A stretch of DNA of 64,000 nucleotides from an uncultured bacterium (GCA_905215505.1 CAJMPU010000013.1:1-64000), one strand, 5' to 3'. Counted from the first letter of the stretch, positions 17,546 to 26,710 are shown. A program made the numbers and translations. Notes: generated from the sequence alone by a model not told the origin.

Positions 17546-18030
17546 CACGACACCTGCCAATCGAACGCGTTGTACTGATGCTCGATCTCGGCGATATGCC
17601 CGCCACGAATGGTGACGCCCACGGCATCGAAGCGAATCGCCTTGAGCGGATAATGCTCCATGAGGTAGCAACTTGCGATGCGGCGGTAGCGGCGTTGCTT
17701 TTGGGCGTCCACGGCCTCCTCGGGAAAGACCCGCGTGCTGCAATCCAGTGCAACTCGTCTGGTTTTGATCTCGGCCATCACCACGACATCGTCGAGCTCA
17801 TCGAGCAGCACCAGATCGGCCTCGCCCTCGGTGCAACGATAACCCTGCTCCAGCAAGGTGTAGCCGCGCTCGTTAAAGTAGTCGATGGTGATCAGCTCGC
17901 CCAGCATGCCCAGCTCGCGGGGACTGAGTCCCTTGATAAAGTCGGGCGTCATCGCCCCGCAGTCGAGCTCGCCGTTTTCCCAACGCTCCTTGAGCTGCTG
18001 CGTCTTGCTCTTTTTGCTTGCGGCACTCAT
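17545..18030 (-). CDS. YraN (UPF0102) family endonuclease-like protein
   Basis: 161 residues. The PD-(D/E)xK-type fold is suggested by GELITIDYFNERGY, EGEADLVLLD and MAEIKTR, the E-D-ExK arrangement of UPF0102. An N-terminal extension of about 40 Lys-rich residues precedes the domain (family members are usually about 120). Function in the cell is unknown; it typically sits between rnhB and comM, as here. ATG at 18030 with AGGAGA 4 nt upstream. Confidence 0.88.
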   Translation of the reverse strand: MSAASKKSKTQQLKERWENGELDCGAMTPDFIKGLSPRELGMLGELITIDYFNERGYTLLEQGYRCTEGEADLVLLDELDDVVVMAEIKTRRVALDCSTRVFPEEAVDAQKQRRYRRIASCYLMEHYPLKAIRFDAVGVTIRGGHIAEIEHQYNAFDWQVS

Positions 18031-18134
18031 GGGGTCTCCTTTCCCGCACACTGCATTGCCCCGATGATGAGGGCACCTTTCATGCGGGTAAGTACCGGAA
18101 GCAAACCAAAAGCTGACCAAATGCCGTCAAAAAA

Positions 18135-18170
18135 CGGGCCGTACGCAGCAATGCTGTTGCATACGGCCCG
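18135..18170 (-). terminator. Intrinsic terminator after rnhB
   Basis: CGGGCCGTA pairs with TACGGCCCG, with an inner GCA(A)CAGCA/TGCTG helix, then TTTTTTG on the minus strand, about 50 nt after the rnhB stop. Confidence 0.88.
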
Positions 18171-18219
18171 CTACCAGCAGGTTTATAAAACCCCTGAGGT
18201 CCCTGTCTCCACAATTGAC

Positions 18220-19008
18220 CTAGAAAAGGCGCTCAGTCTGCAGAAAGTTTCCGCAAAAGCTCACGCGGTGCAGTGGACAAAGTCCATGTTTGCGAATGGC
18301 CTCGATGTGCTCGGGGCTTGCGTAGCCTTTCGATTCGGCCAAATGGTACTCGGGATACTCGGCATCGTACTCGACCATCATCTCATCACGCGTGACCTTG
18401 GCCATGATGGACGCCGCGGCGATACAGGCGATCTTGGCATCGCCCTTCACCACGTCGCGCTCGTTGGGAACGGCGCCCAAGGGGTTACCGTCCATAAGCA
18501 CGCAATCGGGCTCGAGCCCCGTATCGGCCACGGCGCCCGCGACAGCGGCTCGAATGGCGCGGGCCATGCCCATCTCATCGATATCCTTAGGCGCGATATG
18601 GCAAAAACCAATTGCTGTCGCCACCTCGGCAATCTTCACTGAGAGCAACTCGCGGCGCGCCGGCGTGAGCTTTTTGGAATCGTTGATGCCCCAGACGCGT
18701 GGCTCCATAGGAAGGCAGACGGCGCATACCGTCAAAGGACCGGCCACCGATCCGCGACCCACCTCGTCGACACCAACGACTACCCCATCGCCGCCAAGCT
18801 CATGCATAAGCTCGTACATGTCATTGACGCGCTCGCGCTCGGCAAGTTCCTTGGCATGGCGCTTAAGAGCACGCTCGCAAGCCTTGATCACCTGCTGGCG
18901 CGGGTCCTCGCGATAATGCTCCACGAGGGCGGGGATCTCCTCAAACGTAGCGCTCGCCAACTCACCGGCAACCTGCGATGCCGAAACCGAGCTCGTCATA
19001 TTGGCCAT
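18220..19008 (-). CDS. rnhB: Ribonuclease HII
   Basis: 262 residues. Removes RNA from RNA/DNA hybrids and incises at single ribonucleotides. The catalytic DEVGRG is at 81-86 (Asp81, Glu82), followed by NDSKKLTPARRE and conserved VDGNPLG-type sequence (MDGNPLGAV). An N-terminal extension of about 65 residues resembles the longer Bacillus-type enzymes. ATG at 19008 with GGAGG 7 nt upstream. A strong terminator separates it from rplS. Confidence 0.95.
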   Translation of the reverse strand: MANMTSSVSASQVAGELASATFEEIPALVEHYREDPRQQVIKACERALKRHAKELAERERVNDMYELMHELGGDGVVVGVDEVGRGSVAGPLTVCAVCLPMEPRVWGINDSKKLTPARRELLSVKIAEVATAIGFCHIAPKDIDEMGMARAIRAAVAGAVADTGLEPDCVLMDGNPLGAVPNERDVVKGDAKIACIAAASIMAKVTRDEMMVEYDAEYPEYHLAESKGYASPEHIEAIRKHGLCPLHRVSFCGNFLQTERLF

Positions 19009-19043
19009 ACCAGGCCCTCCTTGCATGCAAATCAGATAAAAAG

Positions 19044-19067
19044 AAGGGCCACCCGAAGGTGACCCTT
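19044..19067 (-). terminator. Intrinsic terminator after rplS
   Basis: On the minus strand: a 10-bp stem AAGGGTCACC / GGTGGCCCTT (one G·U-type pair) closed by a TTCG tetraloop, then CTTTTTATC. Textbook form, 35 nt after the rplS stop. Confidence 0.93.
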
Positions 19068-19101
19068 GTGTCCAAACGAGTGGACAGACGCTGCGATCTT
19101 C

Positions 19102-19443
19102 TTAGCGCTTCTCGGGGATGCGAGCAGCCTTGCCCACCTTGTCGCGGAGGTAGTACAGCTTGGCGCGACGGACGCGACCATGACGAACGACCTCGAGCTT
19201 GGCGATCTTGGGGCTGTGAAGCGGGAAGGTACGCTCAACACCGACACCGAAGGACATCTTGCGGACGGTGAAGGTCTCGCGGGCACCGGCGCCGGCCATG
19301 CGGATGACGTCGCCCTGGAAGACCTGAATGCGCTCGCGGTCGCCTTCCTTAATGCGGTAGTGAACCTTGACGTTGTCGGCGACGCGAACCTGAGGAATGT
19401 CCTCGCGGATCTGCTGACGCTCGATTGCGCGGATGTAATCCAT
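19102..19443 (-). CDS. rplS: 50S ribosomal protein L19
   Basis: 113 residues, normal length. Starts MDYIRAIERQQIREDIPQ and carries VHYRIKEGDRERIQVFQGDVI and FPLHSPKIAKLEVVRHGRVRRAKLYYLR, diagnostic for L19, which sits at the 30S-50S interface. ATG at 19443 with AAGGA 7 nt upstream. It has its own promoter and terminator, so it is probably monocistronic. Confidence 0.98.
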   Translation of the reverse strand: MDYIRAIERQQIREDIPQVRVADNVKVHYRIKEGDRERIQVFQGDVIRMAGAGARETFTVRKMSFGVGVERTFPLHSPKIAKLEVVRHGRVRRAKLYYLRDKVGKAARIPEKR

Positions 19444-19467
19444 GTGCAATTCCTTACTCTTCTAGAG

Positions 19468-19540
19468 GTGCCGTACCACCTTGGCCGGCACGTAGTTGAA
19501 CAAACGTATTCGAGTATACACGCGCGGGTTTCTGCTGCAA
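19468..19540 (-). promoter_or_regulatory. rplS promoter and leader hairpin
   Basis: TATACT at 19513-19518 with TTGCAG at 19535-19540, 16-nt spacer; the -35 is weak. The leader carries a GTGCCG/CGGCAC hairpin (19468-19491) just upstream of the SD. L19 leaders are known regulatory RNAs in Firmicutes; equivalence here is not established. Confidence 0.45.
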
Positions 19541-19586
19541 GAACAATTTTTTGCGCAGACAAAAAGACAAAACCCGCACATGATAA

Positions 19587-19614
19587 CCGCCCGTCTCACG
19601 AATGAGACGGGCGG
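19587..19614 (-). terminator. Intrinsic terminator after ppdK
   Basis: A perfect 12-bp stem (CCGCCCGTCTCA / TGAGACGGGCGG) with a 4-nt loop, 39 nt after the ppdK stop. The U-tract is short (TTATC). Confidence 0.75.
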
Positions 19615-19652
19615 CATGAAGGGGGCTACGCTAGGCGTCTAAACCCAAAACG

Positions 19653-22403
19653 TTAGGCGGAACGCTTGGCCTCGAGCTTGGCCTGAGCGGCAGCCAGGCG
19701 CGCGAGGGGCACGCGATAGGGCGAGCAGGACACGTAGTCCACGTCGGCCACGTTAAACAGGCCCTTGATGGACTTGGGGTCGCCGCCGTGCTCGCCGCAC
19801 ACGCCAAAGTGCATGTCGGGATTGGTGGCGCGGCCCTTCTCGACGGCCAAGCGCACGAGCTCCAGCACCGCCGCGTCGATGGTCTCGAAGGGGTTGTCTT
19901 TCAGGATCTTTTTATGCATGTACAGCGGGATGAACTTGGCCTCGGCGTCATCGCGCGAGAAGCCAAAGGTCGTCTGGGTGAGGTCGTTGGTGCCAAAGCA
20001 GAAGAAGTCGGCATGATGGGCGATCTCGTCAGCGACCATGCAGGCACGCGGCAGCTCGAGCATCGTGCCCACGGGAATATTGAGCTCGACGCCTTCCTCG
20101 GCGGAAACCTCGGCGATCACGCGCTCGATAACCTCGCGGGTCTGGACATGCTCGGCCGTGATGGAAACGAGCGGAACCATGATCTCGGGGCGCGGGTCGA
20201 CACCCTCCTTGATAAGGCGGGCAGCGGCCGTGGCGACGGCGCGAACCTGCATGAGCGGCAGATCGCCAAAGACGACGGACAGGCGCACGCCGCGCAAGCC
20301 CAGCATGGGGTTGGACTCGACCATGCCGTCAATGCGACGCAGACGGGCGCGCAGGGCAGTGAGCTCCTCCTCGGGAGCGCCGGCGGCCTCCTTCTTGGTG
20401 ATGGCGACCTCGAGCTCGCGAGGATTATCCAGGAACTCATGAAGCGGCGGATCGAGCAGGCGGACGACCACATCGCGACCGGACATGGTCTTGAACATCG
20501 CCAGGAAGTCCTCGGTCTGAACCTTGAGCAAGTCGGCCAGGGCCTGCTGCTTCACGGCCTCATCGTCAGACAGGATAAAGCTCTGGATGATGTTCTTGCG
20601 ATCGCCCAGGAACATGTGCTCGGTGCGGCACAGACCGATGGCCTCGGCGCCAAACTCGAGCGCGAGCTCGGCATCCTCGGGGTTGTCGGCGTTGACGCGC
20701 ACGTGGTTGGCGTGACCGTCGGTCTCGTCCAAACGGATCTCATCGGCCCAAGACAGGATGGTGTCCAGGTCGCCGGTGAGCTCTGCAGAGACCAGGTCGA
20801 CCGCGCCGTCGACGACGATACCCTGGGTGCCGTCGATGGAGATGACATCGCCCTCGCGCAGCACGCGGTCGCTGCCCTCGATGCGCACGACCTTCTCTGC
20901 CGCGTCAATGTGGAAGCGCTCAACGCCGCAAACGCAGGGCGTACCCATGCCGCGGGCGATAACGGCGGCATGGCTCGTCTTGCCACCGTGGCTGGTCAGG
21001 ATGCCCTCGGCGGCGACCATGCCCTTCAGGTCGTCGGGGTTGGTCTCCCAGCGGACCAGAATGACCTTGTGGCCCTCGTTGGCGCGCGCGACGGCGTCAT
21101 CACTCGAGAACACGACCTCGCCCACGGCGGCACCAGGGCTGGCGTTAAGGCCGCTGGCCAGGGCCTCGTACTTCTTGGAGGCGTCGAACTGCGGGTGCAG
21201 GAGCTGGTCGAGCTGCGCGGGATCGATGCGGCTCACAGCCTCCTCGCGGGTGATGAGGCCCTCCTCGACCATTTCGATAGCAATGCGCAGGGCGGCAGTG
21301 GCGGTGCGCTTGCCCACGCGGGTCTGGAGCATCCAGAGCTTGCCCTGCTCGATGGTAAACTCGATATCGCACATATCGCGGTAATGATCCTCGAGCGTCA
21401 GGAACACGCGCTCGAGCTCCTCGCCTGCGGACTCGAGGCCCGAGGTGGTCTTGAGGTCGGCGATGGGCTCGGTGTTTCGGATGCCGGCGACGACGTCCTC
21501 GCCCTGGGCATTCACCAAAAAGTCGCCATAGAACTCCTTGGTGCCGTCGGCCGGGTTGCGCGTAAAGGCGACGCCGGTCGCAGAGGTCTCGCCCTTGTTG
21601 CCAAAGGCCATGGCCTGGACGTTGACGGCGGTGCCGAGCTCGTCGGAAATGCCGTGCTGCTTGCGGTAGATGCAGGCGCGCTCGTTCATCCAGCTGCCAA
21701 AGACGGCCTGGATGGCAAGGCGCAGCTGGAGCTCCGGATCGTGCGGGAAAACGAGCTTACCGTCGGCGACCTCGAGCTCGGGATACAGGGTCGCCTCGAC
21801 GTTCTCGGAGAAGATGCCCTTAAAGGTCTCGACGAGCTCCTGCAGGTCCTCGGCCGAAAGCTCGGAATCGACACGAACGCCGGCGACCAGGCGGGCCTGG
21901 GTCAGGGCGTTCTCGAATAGGTCGGCGTCGACGCCCATGACGACGTTGGAGAACATCTGGATAAAGCGACGGTAGCTGTCCCAGGCAAAGCGCGGGTTCT
22001 GCGTCTGCGCGATAAGACCCTGGACGGAATCGTCGTTGAGACCCAGGTTGAGGACCGTGTCCATCATGCCGGGCATGGAGAACGGAGCGCCCGAGCGAAC
22101 CGACACGAGCAGCGGATCGGAGGCATCGCCGAGTTTCTTGCCGCAACGGGCCTCGAGGTCCGCCTCGGCGGCAACGATCTCATCGAGTGCGCCTTCGGGC
22201 CAGACGTTGCCGGCAACGGAGTACTCGACACAGGTCTGGCAGGTAATGGTAAAGCCACCGGGAACCGGCAGACCGATGCGGCTCATCTCGGCAAGGTTTG
22301 CGCCTTTGCCGCCAAGCACGAAGTTCATGGATTTGTCGCCCTCAGTGACACAGGTGCCCTGGGCGTCGGTTCCAAAACGGTAAACCCTCTTGCAATCGCT
22401 CAC
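19653..22403 (-). CDS. ppdK: Pyruvate, phosphate dikinase
   Basis: 916 residues, slightly longer than the usual 870-890. Interconverts pyruvate + ATP + Pi and PEP + AMP + PPi. The N-terminal ATP-grasp domain (GGKGANLAEMSRIGLPVPGGF; SVRSGAPFSMPGMMDTVLNL) is followed by the swivelling phosphohistidine domain with catalytic His478 in GGKTSHAAVIARG. Thr476 beside it is the residue expected to be modified by the regulatory protein. The C-terminal PEP barrel ends with VCGEHGGDP. GTG start with GGGGAA 5 nt upstream. The regulator gene ppsR lies upstream on the same strand across a 326-nt gap. Confidence 0.97.
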   Translation of the reverse strand: MSDCKRVYRFGTDAQGTCVTEGDKSMNFVLGGKGANLAEMSRIGLPVPGGFTITCQTCVEYSVAGNVWPEGALDEIVAAEADLEARCGKKLGDASDPLLVSVRSGAPFSMPGMMDTVLNLGLNDDSVQGLIAQTQNPRFAWDSYRRFIQMFSNVVMGVDADLFENALTQARLVAGVRVDSELSAEDLQELVETFKGIFSENVEATLYPELEVADGKLVFPHDPELQLRLAIQAVFGSWMNERACIYRKQHGISDELGTAVNVQAMAFGNKGETSATGVAFTRNPADGTKEFYGDFLVNAQGEDVVAGIRNTEPIADLKTTSGLESAGEELERVFLTLEDHYRDMCDIEFTIEQGKLWMLQTRVGKRTATAALRIAIEMVEEGLITREEAVSRIDPAQLDQLLHPQFDASKKYEALASGLNASPGAAVGEVVFSSDDAVARANEGHKVILVRWETNPDDLKGMVAAEGILTSHGGKTSHAAVIARGMGTPCVCGVERFHIDAAEKVVRIEGSDRVLREGDVISIDGTQGIVVDGAVDLVSAELTGDLDTILSWADEIRLDETDGHANHVRVNADNPEDAELALEFGAEAIGLCRTEHMFLGDRKNIIQSFILSDDEAVKQQALADLLKVQTEDFLAMFKTMSGRDVVVRLLDPPLHEFLDNPRELEVAITKKEAAGAPEEELTALRARLRRIDGMVESNPMLGLRGVRLSVVFGDLPLMQVRAVATAAARLIKEGVDPRPEIMVPLVSITAEHVQTREVIERVIAEVSAEEGVELNIPVGTMLELPRACMVADEIAHHADFFCFGTNDLTQTTFGFSRDDAEAKFIPLYMHKKILKDNPFETIDAAVLELVRLAVEKGRATNPDMHFGVCGEHGGDPKSIKGLFNVADVDYVSCSPYRVPLARLAAAQAKLEAKRSA

Positions 22404-22729
22404 GATACTTCCCCTTCCATGCGCTTACGCGCACGACCGTGGTAACGAATCGACCCGCCGGATGCGGGCCGTGAGGGAACTATACGGCGGGTTTTGGACA
22501 GGCTTGAGCAGAGGGTGCGCGGTTTGGTAAACGTGCTAAAACCGACGGTAAACGGTAGGTAAAGGTGGTTACCTTATGAAGATACCACTACAATAAAAAT
22601 GCAGGTCGGATGCGATGTTTTTGCTAAATCGCTTTACCATTTATCAGCATTATTTCCAAGTATTCTCTTTGGGTAGCTAAAAGAGCCCCGTCCCAAATTA
22701 GCTACCCAAACAACCTTGTCCCAAGTGAG
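22404..22729 (-). promoter_or_regulatory. 326-nt ppdK upstream region with repeated GGTAAA boxes
   Basis: No gene fits here. Reading plus-strand sequence, GGTAAA occurs at about 22526, 22547 and 22558, two copies extended to GGTAAAC. The last overlaps a 6-bp palindrome AGGTAA-aggtgg-TTACCT (22557-22574). This looks like an operator cluster. A TATAGT -10-like box (minus strand, about 22478-22483) has no clear -35. Near ppsR the region also holds the repeat element annotated separately. Which transcription factor binds is unknown. Confidence 0.4.
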
Positions 22730-22733
22730 CTAC
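22668..22733. repeat. Inverted-repeat element plus a partial direct copy at the 3' end of ppsR
   Basis: A perfect 13-bp inverted repeat (TTTGGGTAGCTAA, 22668-22680; TTAGCTACCCAAA, 22698-22710) with a 17-nt loop. On the minus strand GTAGCT-A-TTTGGGAC is repeated about 30 bp upstream as GTAGCTCACTTGGGAC, reaching the ppsR stop codon. No U-tract follows, so it is not an obvious terminator. A related copy lies at 30722-30757. Confidence 0.6.
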
Positions 22734-23605
22734 TTTTGTTGAGCGCGGCGGGCGGCGCGGCGGGCACGGGCATCTTGGATTTCCTCCAAGTGGCTAATGA
22801 TCTCGGCAGCGCTTTCCTCGATGGCCTTGCCATCGGTACGCACCACAAAGCAGCCTAGGCGCTTCATGAGGGCACGGGCTTCCTCAAGCTCGCTGCGCAC
22901 ACTCTCGGGCTCGGCATAGGAGCCGGCAACGGCACGGGCGTAGTCATCGCCCAAGCGACTATCGCGAATTTCGGAAATCACATCGACGGTCGAGATCAGA
23001 CCAAACAACCGCATCGGGTCAACCTCGTAAATCGACTTCGGCGGCTCCATGCCATGCGCCAGTGGGACATTGGCGACCTTGTAGCCCTGATAGGCTAAAT
23101 ACATCGACAGCGGCGTCTTGGATGTACGCGACACACCCAGCAGCACGATATCGGCACCCGACAGATCGTCGCAACCGCGCCCGTCATCGTGCTCAACGAA
23201 ATACTCCATGGCCTCGATACGATGGAAATAGCGGTCATCGGTCTTGTGAATCACGCCCGCAACGCACTTGGGCGGCACACCGATGAGCGACGACAGCACG
23301 GCAAGCGTCGGGCCGATCAGGTCGACCGAACGGATATGCAGCATACCCAGGTAATCGAGCACGCGGGCGCGAAGCGCCGGATCGACAATGGTATGGAACA
23401 CGGCGACATCGCGATGGTCGGCATCGACGCGCGGCCCCACAAATGACTTGACCTGCTCCACGGAGGTCACCTTGGGCAGGCGCAAAACGCGAAAAGCCCC
23501 TTCATCAAATTGCCCGGACGCCGCAAGCACCACCTCACAAGCGGTATCGCCGAGCGAGTCGGAGATAACGATAACGGTGGGACGAGCGGTGACCGGGCAA
23601 TCCAT
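22730..23605 (-). CDS. ppsR: Pyruvate, phosphate dikinase regulatory protein (bifunctional kinase/Pi-dependent phosphorylase)
   Basis: 291 residues of the DUF299/PDRP family. Members inactivate PPDK by ADP-dependent phosphorylation of a Thr next to the catalytic His and reactivate it by phosphorolysis. Seen: N-terminal VIVISDSLGDTACEVV, the P-loop-like GVSRTSKTPLSMYLAY near the middle, and NVPLAHGMEPPKSIYEVD. The gene next downstream is ppdK, its expected substrate, which argues for PPDK rather than PEP synthase as target. ATG at 23605 with GGAG upstream; 34 nt after glyS. Confidence 0.94.
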   Translation of the reverse strand: MDCPVTARPTVIVISDSLGDTACEVVLAASGQFDEGAFRVLRLPKVTSVEQVKSFVGPRVDADHRDVAVFHTIVDPALRARVLDYLGMLHIRSVDLIGPTLAVLSSLIGVPPKCVAGVIHKTDDRYFHRIEAMEYFVEHDDGRGCDDLSGADIVLLGVSRTSKTPLSMYLAYQGYKVANVPLAHGMEPPKSIYEVDPMRLFGLISTVDVISEIRDSRLGDDYARAVAGSYAEPESVRSELEEARALMKRLGCFVVRTDGKAIEESAAEIISHLEEIQDARARRAARRAQQK

Positions 23606-23639
23606 GCGGGGCTCCTTTTGCGCTTATGCGCAGGCTGGC

Positions 23640-25736
23640 TTACTTTTTGCGGGCAAGCTCACCGATGTTGGCAATGCCGGAGAAAACGGCCTCGAAGCGG
23701 TTGAGCAGCTTAAGGCGATTATCGCGAAGCAGCTCGTCCTTGTCCATGACCATGACCTCATCGAAGAAACGGTCGATGGGCGCGCGCAGGGCGGCGAGGG
23801 CGGCAAATGCGGTCGGGTAGTCCTCGGCAGCAAGGGCGGCATCGACGGCGGTCTGAGCAGCCTCGGAGGCGTCGGCGAGCGCAAGCTCGACCTCGCCCAT
23901 CAGGCTGCGGTCATACTCCGCACCCAGCTCGGGCTTGGAGATATGCGCGGCGCGGGCATAGGCGGTCGCCAGGTTGTCGAACGTCTCAGCGTCGTTCTTG
24001 CGGGCCTCGTCGAGGGCGGCGCAGCGGGCGAAGAAGACGGACGGGGCGATGATGTGCACCGCGGAGACGGCGGCGACGGTATCGGCCGGAATCTTTTCGT
24101 CGCGGGCCATGCTCACCAGGCGGCCATGGAAGAAGTCACGAACCTGCTGGGCGACCTCGGCGGCGTCGAACTCAATGCCCTGCTCACTGTAGAGTTCGAG
24201 GGCAAAGTCGATGAGCGACGTGGGGTCGATCGGCAGACGGTCGCGCAGGATGTTGATAATGCCGATAGCGGCACGACGCAGCGCGTAGGGGTCGGAGGAG
24301 CCGGTCGGGGGCTCGCCGATGGCAAAGATACCGGCGATGGTATCGAGCTTGTCGGCGCAGGCCACGATGCAGCCAGCGGTGCCCTCGGGCAGCTCGTCAC
24401 CGGCAAAACGGGGACGATAGTGATCGCGAATAGCATGGGCGACCTCGTCGTTCTCCCCCATCGCGGTCGCGTAATAACCGCCCATCACGCCCTGCTGGCT
24501 CGTGAACTCGACGACGGCGTTGGACACCAGGTCTGCCTTGCACAGGTGTGCGGCGCGAGCGGCGTCGGCGGCAAGATGGGCGCCCAGGTGAGCCTCGCGG
24601 GCGATAGCGAGCGCGAGCTGCTCGATGCGCTCGGACTTGGCGAGCACGCTACCGAGCTTCTCCTGGAAGGCAACCTTGGACAGACGCTCACGGAACTCGT
24701 CGAGGGAGATCTTCAGGTCCTCCTCGTAGAAGAACTTAGCGTCGTCCAGACGGGCGCGCACGACGCGCTCGTTACCGTCGATCACTCGCTCGGCGTTCTC
24801 GGGCTTGCTGTTGGAGACGACCACGAACTCACGCGTCAGCTTGCCCTCGCCGTCATAGATCGGGAAGTAGCGCTGGTTGGTGAGCATGGACTCGCAGATA
24901 ATCTCGTGCGGGACCTTGAGGAACTCCTCGTCGAAAGTACCGACGAGCACCGTCGGCCACTCGCAGAGGTTAATGACCTCCTCAAAGACCTTCTTGGGCG
25001 TATCGACATGGCAGCCGGGGCGAGCGGCCTCGACCTCGGAGATACCGGCAAGGATGGCCTCGCGACGGCGCTCGGCAGAAAGCACGCCGGCGTCCTCGAG
25101 TACCTGCTCGTAGGCGGCGGGGCTGGCGACAACGTGGTCACCGGGGCCGAGCACGCGATGGCCGCGCGTGGTGTTGCCGCTCGTCACGTCGGCAAATGAC
25201 ACAGGCACAACATCCTCGCCCAGAAGGCAGCAAATCCAGCGGACCGGACGCACGAACGTCGCGTGCTCGTGGCCCCAGCGCTGGGAGCGGTAGTTGGGCC
25301 ACTGCAGGCCGGCAATGGTCTTCTCGCACAGGGCCGTCAGGATCGGGGTTGCCGGTGCGGAGGGAATGTTCTTCTCGGCAAAGACATACTCGCGACCGTC
25401 GGTATCCTCACGACGGACCAGGTCCTCGGCAGCCACACCGCACTTGCGGGCGAAGCCCTGGGCGGCCTTGGTGGCGTTACCGTCAGCGTCGAAGGCGATG
25501 TTTGCCGCGGGGCCACGCTTGACCTCGTGAACCTCATCGGTCGCGGTGGCGACGTCGGCCACGAGTGCAGCCAAACGACGCGGACTCGAGATCACGCGGA
25601 CCTCGCCGTGGGCCAGACCGGCCTCGTCGAGACCCTTGGCGATCATGGTGCCAAGCTGCTTGACGGCATTGTTCAGCGGTGCGGAGGGCATTTCCTCCGT
25701 ACCGATCTCAAACAGGAAATCCTTAGCGTCTGCCAT
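23640..25736 (-). CDS. glyS: Glycyl-tRNA synthetase beta subunit
   Basis: 698 residues, normal size. Starts with the conserved LFEIGTEEMPSAP. The beta subunit of the alpha2beta2 enzyme recognises tRNA-Gly; a central HD-like region contains conserved sequence around KADLVSNAVVEFTSQQGVMG, and an anticodon-binding domain is at the C-terminus. It begins 3 nt after glyQ, so the two subunits are made together. Confidence 0.97.
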   Translation of the reverse strand: MADAKDFLFEIGTEEMPSAPLNNAVKQLGTMIAKGLDEAGLAHGEVRVISSPRRLAALVADVATATDEVHEVKRGPAANIAFDADGNATKAAQGFARKCGVAAEDLVRREDTDGREYVFAEKNIPSAPATPILTALCEKTIAGLQWPNYRSQRWGHEHATFVRPVRWICCLLGEDVVPVSFADVTSGNTTRGHRVLGPGDHVVASPAAYEQVLEDAGVLSAERRREAILAGISEVEAARPGCHVDTPKKVFEEVINLCEWPTVLVGTFDEEFLKVPHEIICESMLTNQRYFPIYDGEGKLTREFVVVSNSKPENAERVIDGNERVVRARLDDAKFFYEEDLKISLDEFRERLSKVAFQEKLGSVLAKSERIEQLALAIAREAHLGAHLAADAARAAHLCKADLVSNAVVEFTSQQGVMGGYYATAMGENDEVAHAIRDHYRPRFAGDELPEGTAGCIVACADKLDTIAGIFAIGEPPTGSSDPYALRRAAIGIINILRDRLPIDPTSLIDFALELYSEQGIEFDAAEVAQQVRDFFHGRLVSMARDEKIPADTVAAVSAVHIIAPSVFFARCAALDEARKNDAETFDNLATAYARAAHISKPELGAEYDRSLMGEVELALADASEAAQTAVDAALAAEDYPTAFAALAALRAPIDRFFDEVMVMDKDELLRDNRLKLLNRFEAVFSGIANIGELARKK

Positions 25737-25739
25737 GGC

Positions 25740-26651
25740 TTACGCCACCTCGCCTTCCTGGTTGGCATTCTCGTTGACTCCGGCGACCTCGGCCATATAG
25801 GCCTCGCAGCACGCCTTGGCGACGGCGCGGACACGCAGGATGTAGTTGGCACGCTCGACCGCAGACAGAGCGCCGCGGGCATCGAGCAGATTGAAAGCGT
25901 GGCTGCACTTCATGACGCAGTCGTATGCGGGCAACGGCAGCTTGCGCTCCAGGCAGGAATGGCACTCGGCCTCGTAGTCGTCAAACTTCTGACGCATCAT
26001 CTCGACGTTGGCGACCTCAAAGTTATAGGCACTGAATTCGCGCTCGTTCTCGAGGAACACGTCGCCGTAGGTCATGGGCGTGCCATCGGGCAGGTAGCTC
26101 CACACCAGATCGTAGACCGAGTTGACGCCCTGGGCGTACATGGCGATACGCTCCAGGCCATAGGTAATCTCGACGGGCACGGGGGCGACCTCGATACCGC
26201 CCACCTGCTGGAAGTACGTAAACTGCGTGACCTCCATGCCGTTGAGCCAGACCTCCCAGCCAAGGCCCCAGGCGCCCAGGGTCGGGCTCTCCCAGTCGTC
26301 CTCGACAAAGCGGACGTCATGGTCGTTGGGGTCCAGGCCAATGGCGGCCAGCGAACCCAGGTAGAGCTCCTGGGCGTTGACCGGCGACGGCTTGATGAGC
26401 ACCTGGAACTGATAGTAGTGCTGCATGCGGTTAGGGTTCTCGCCGTAGCGGCCGTCGGCGGGACGGCGGCAAGGCTGCGCATAGCAGGTGCGCCACTCGG
26501 CGGGACCGAGCGAGCGCAGCGTGGTCGCGGTATGGAAGGTACCGGCACCGACCTCGGAGTCATAGGGCTGCATAATGACGCAGCCCTGCTCGCCCCAGTA
26601 CTGCTGGAGGCGCAGGATGATGTCTTGGAAGGAAAGCGATGAAGCGTTCAT
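25740..26651 (-). CDS. glyQ: Glycyl-tRNA synthetase alpha subunit
   Basis: 303 residues. Catalytic subunit of tetrameric GlyRS, class II. Begins with SFQDIILRLQQYWGEQGC and carries QPYDSEVGAGTFHTATTLRSLG and YAQPCRRPADGRYGENPNR, both highly conserved. ATG at 26651 with AGGGG about 11 nt upstream. Only 59 nt lie between lepB and glyQ, too short for a T-box. A TATAGT box (minus strand, about 26698-26703) may start transcription, but no -35 is visible. Confidence 0.97.
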   Translation of the reverse strand: MNASSLSFQDIILRLQQYWGEQGCVIMQPYDSEVGAGTFHTATTLRSLGPAEWRTCYAQPCRRPADGRYGENPNRMQHYYQFQVLIKPSPVNAQELYLGSLAAIGLDPNDHDVRFVEDDWESPTLGAWGLGWEVWLNGMEVTQFTYFQQVGGIEVAPVPVEITYGLERIAMYAQGVNSVYDLVWSYLPDGTPMTYGDVFLENEREFSAYNFEVANVEMMRQKFDDYEAECHSCLERKLPLPAYDCVMKCSHAFNLLDARGALSAVERANYILRVRAVAKACCEAYMAEVAGVNENANQEGEVA

Positions 26652-26710
26652 GCCTCTAATATCCCCTCGTCGAAACGATTACACGGTTAGGTACTGTACT
26701 ATAGCGGTTT

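Noticed and set aside
19788..21920. 710-codon open frame opposite ppdK
   Set aside because: Antisense shadow of a clearly real enzyme.
23388..25199. 603-codon open frame opposite ppsR and glyS
   Set aside because: Crosses two real genes on the other strand; biased Gly/Val composition.
26652..26710. T-box riboswitch before glyQ
   Set aside because: Only 59 nt separate glyQ from lepB; no specifier hairpin or T-box sequence.
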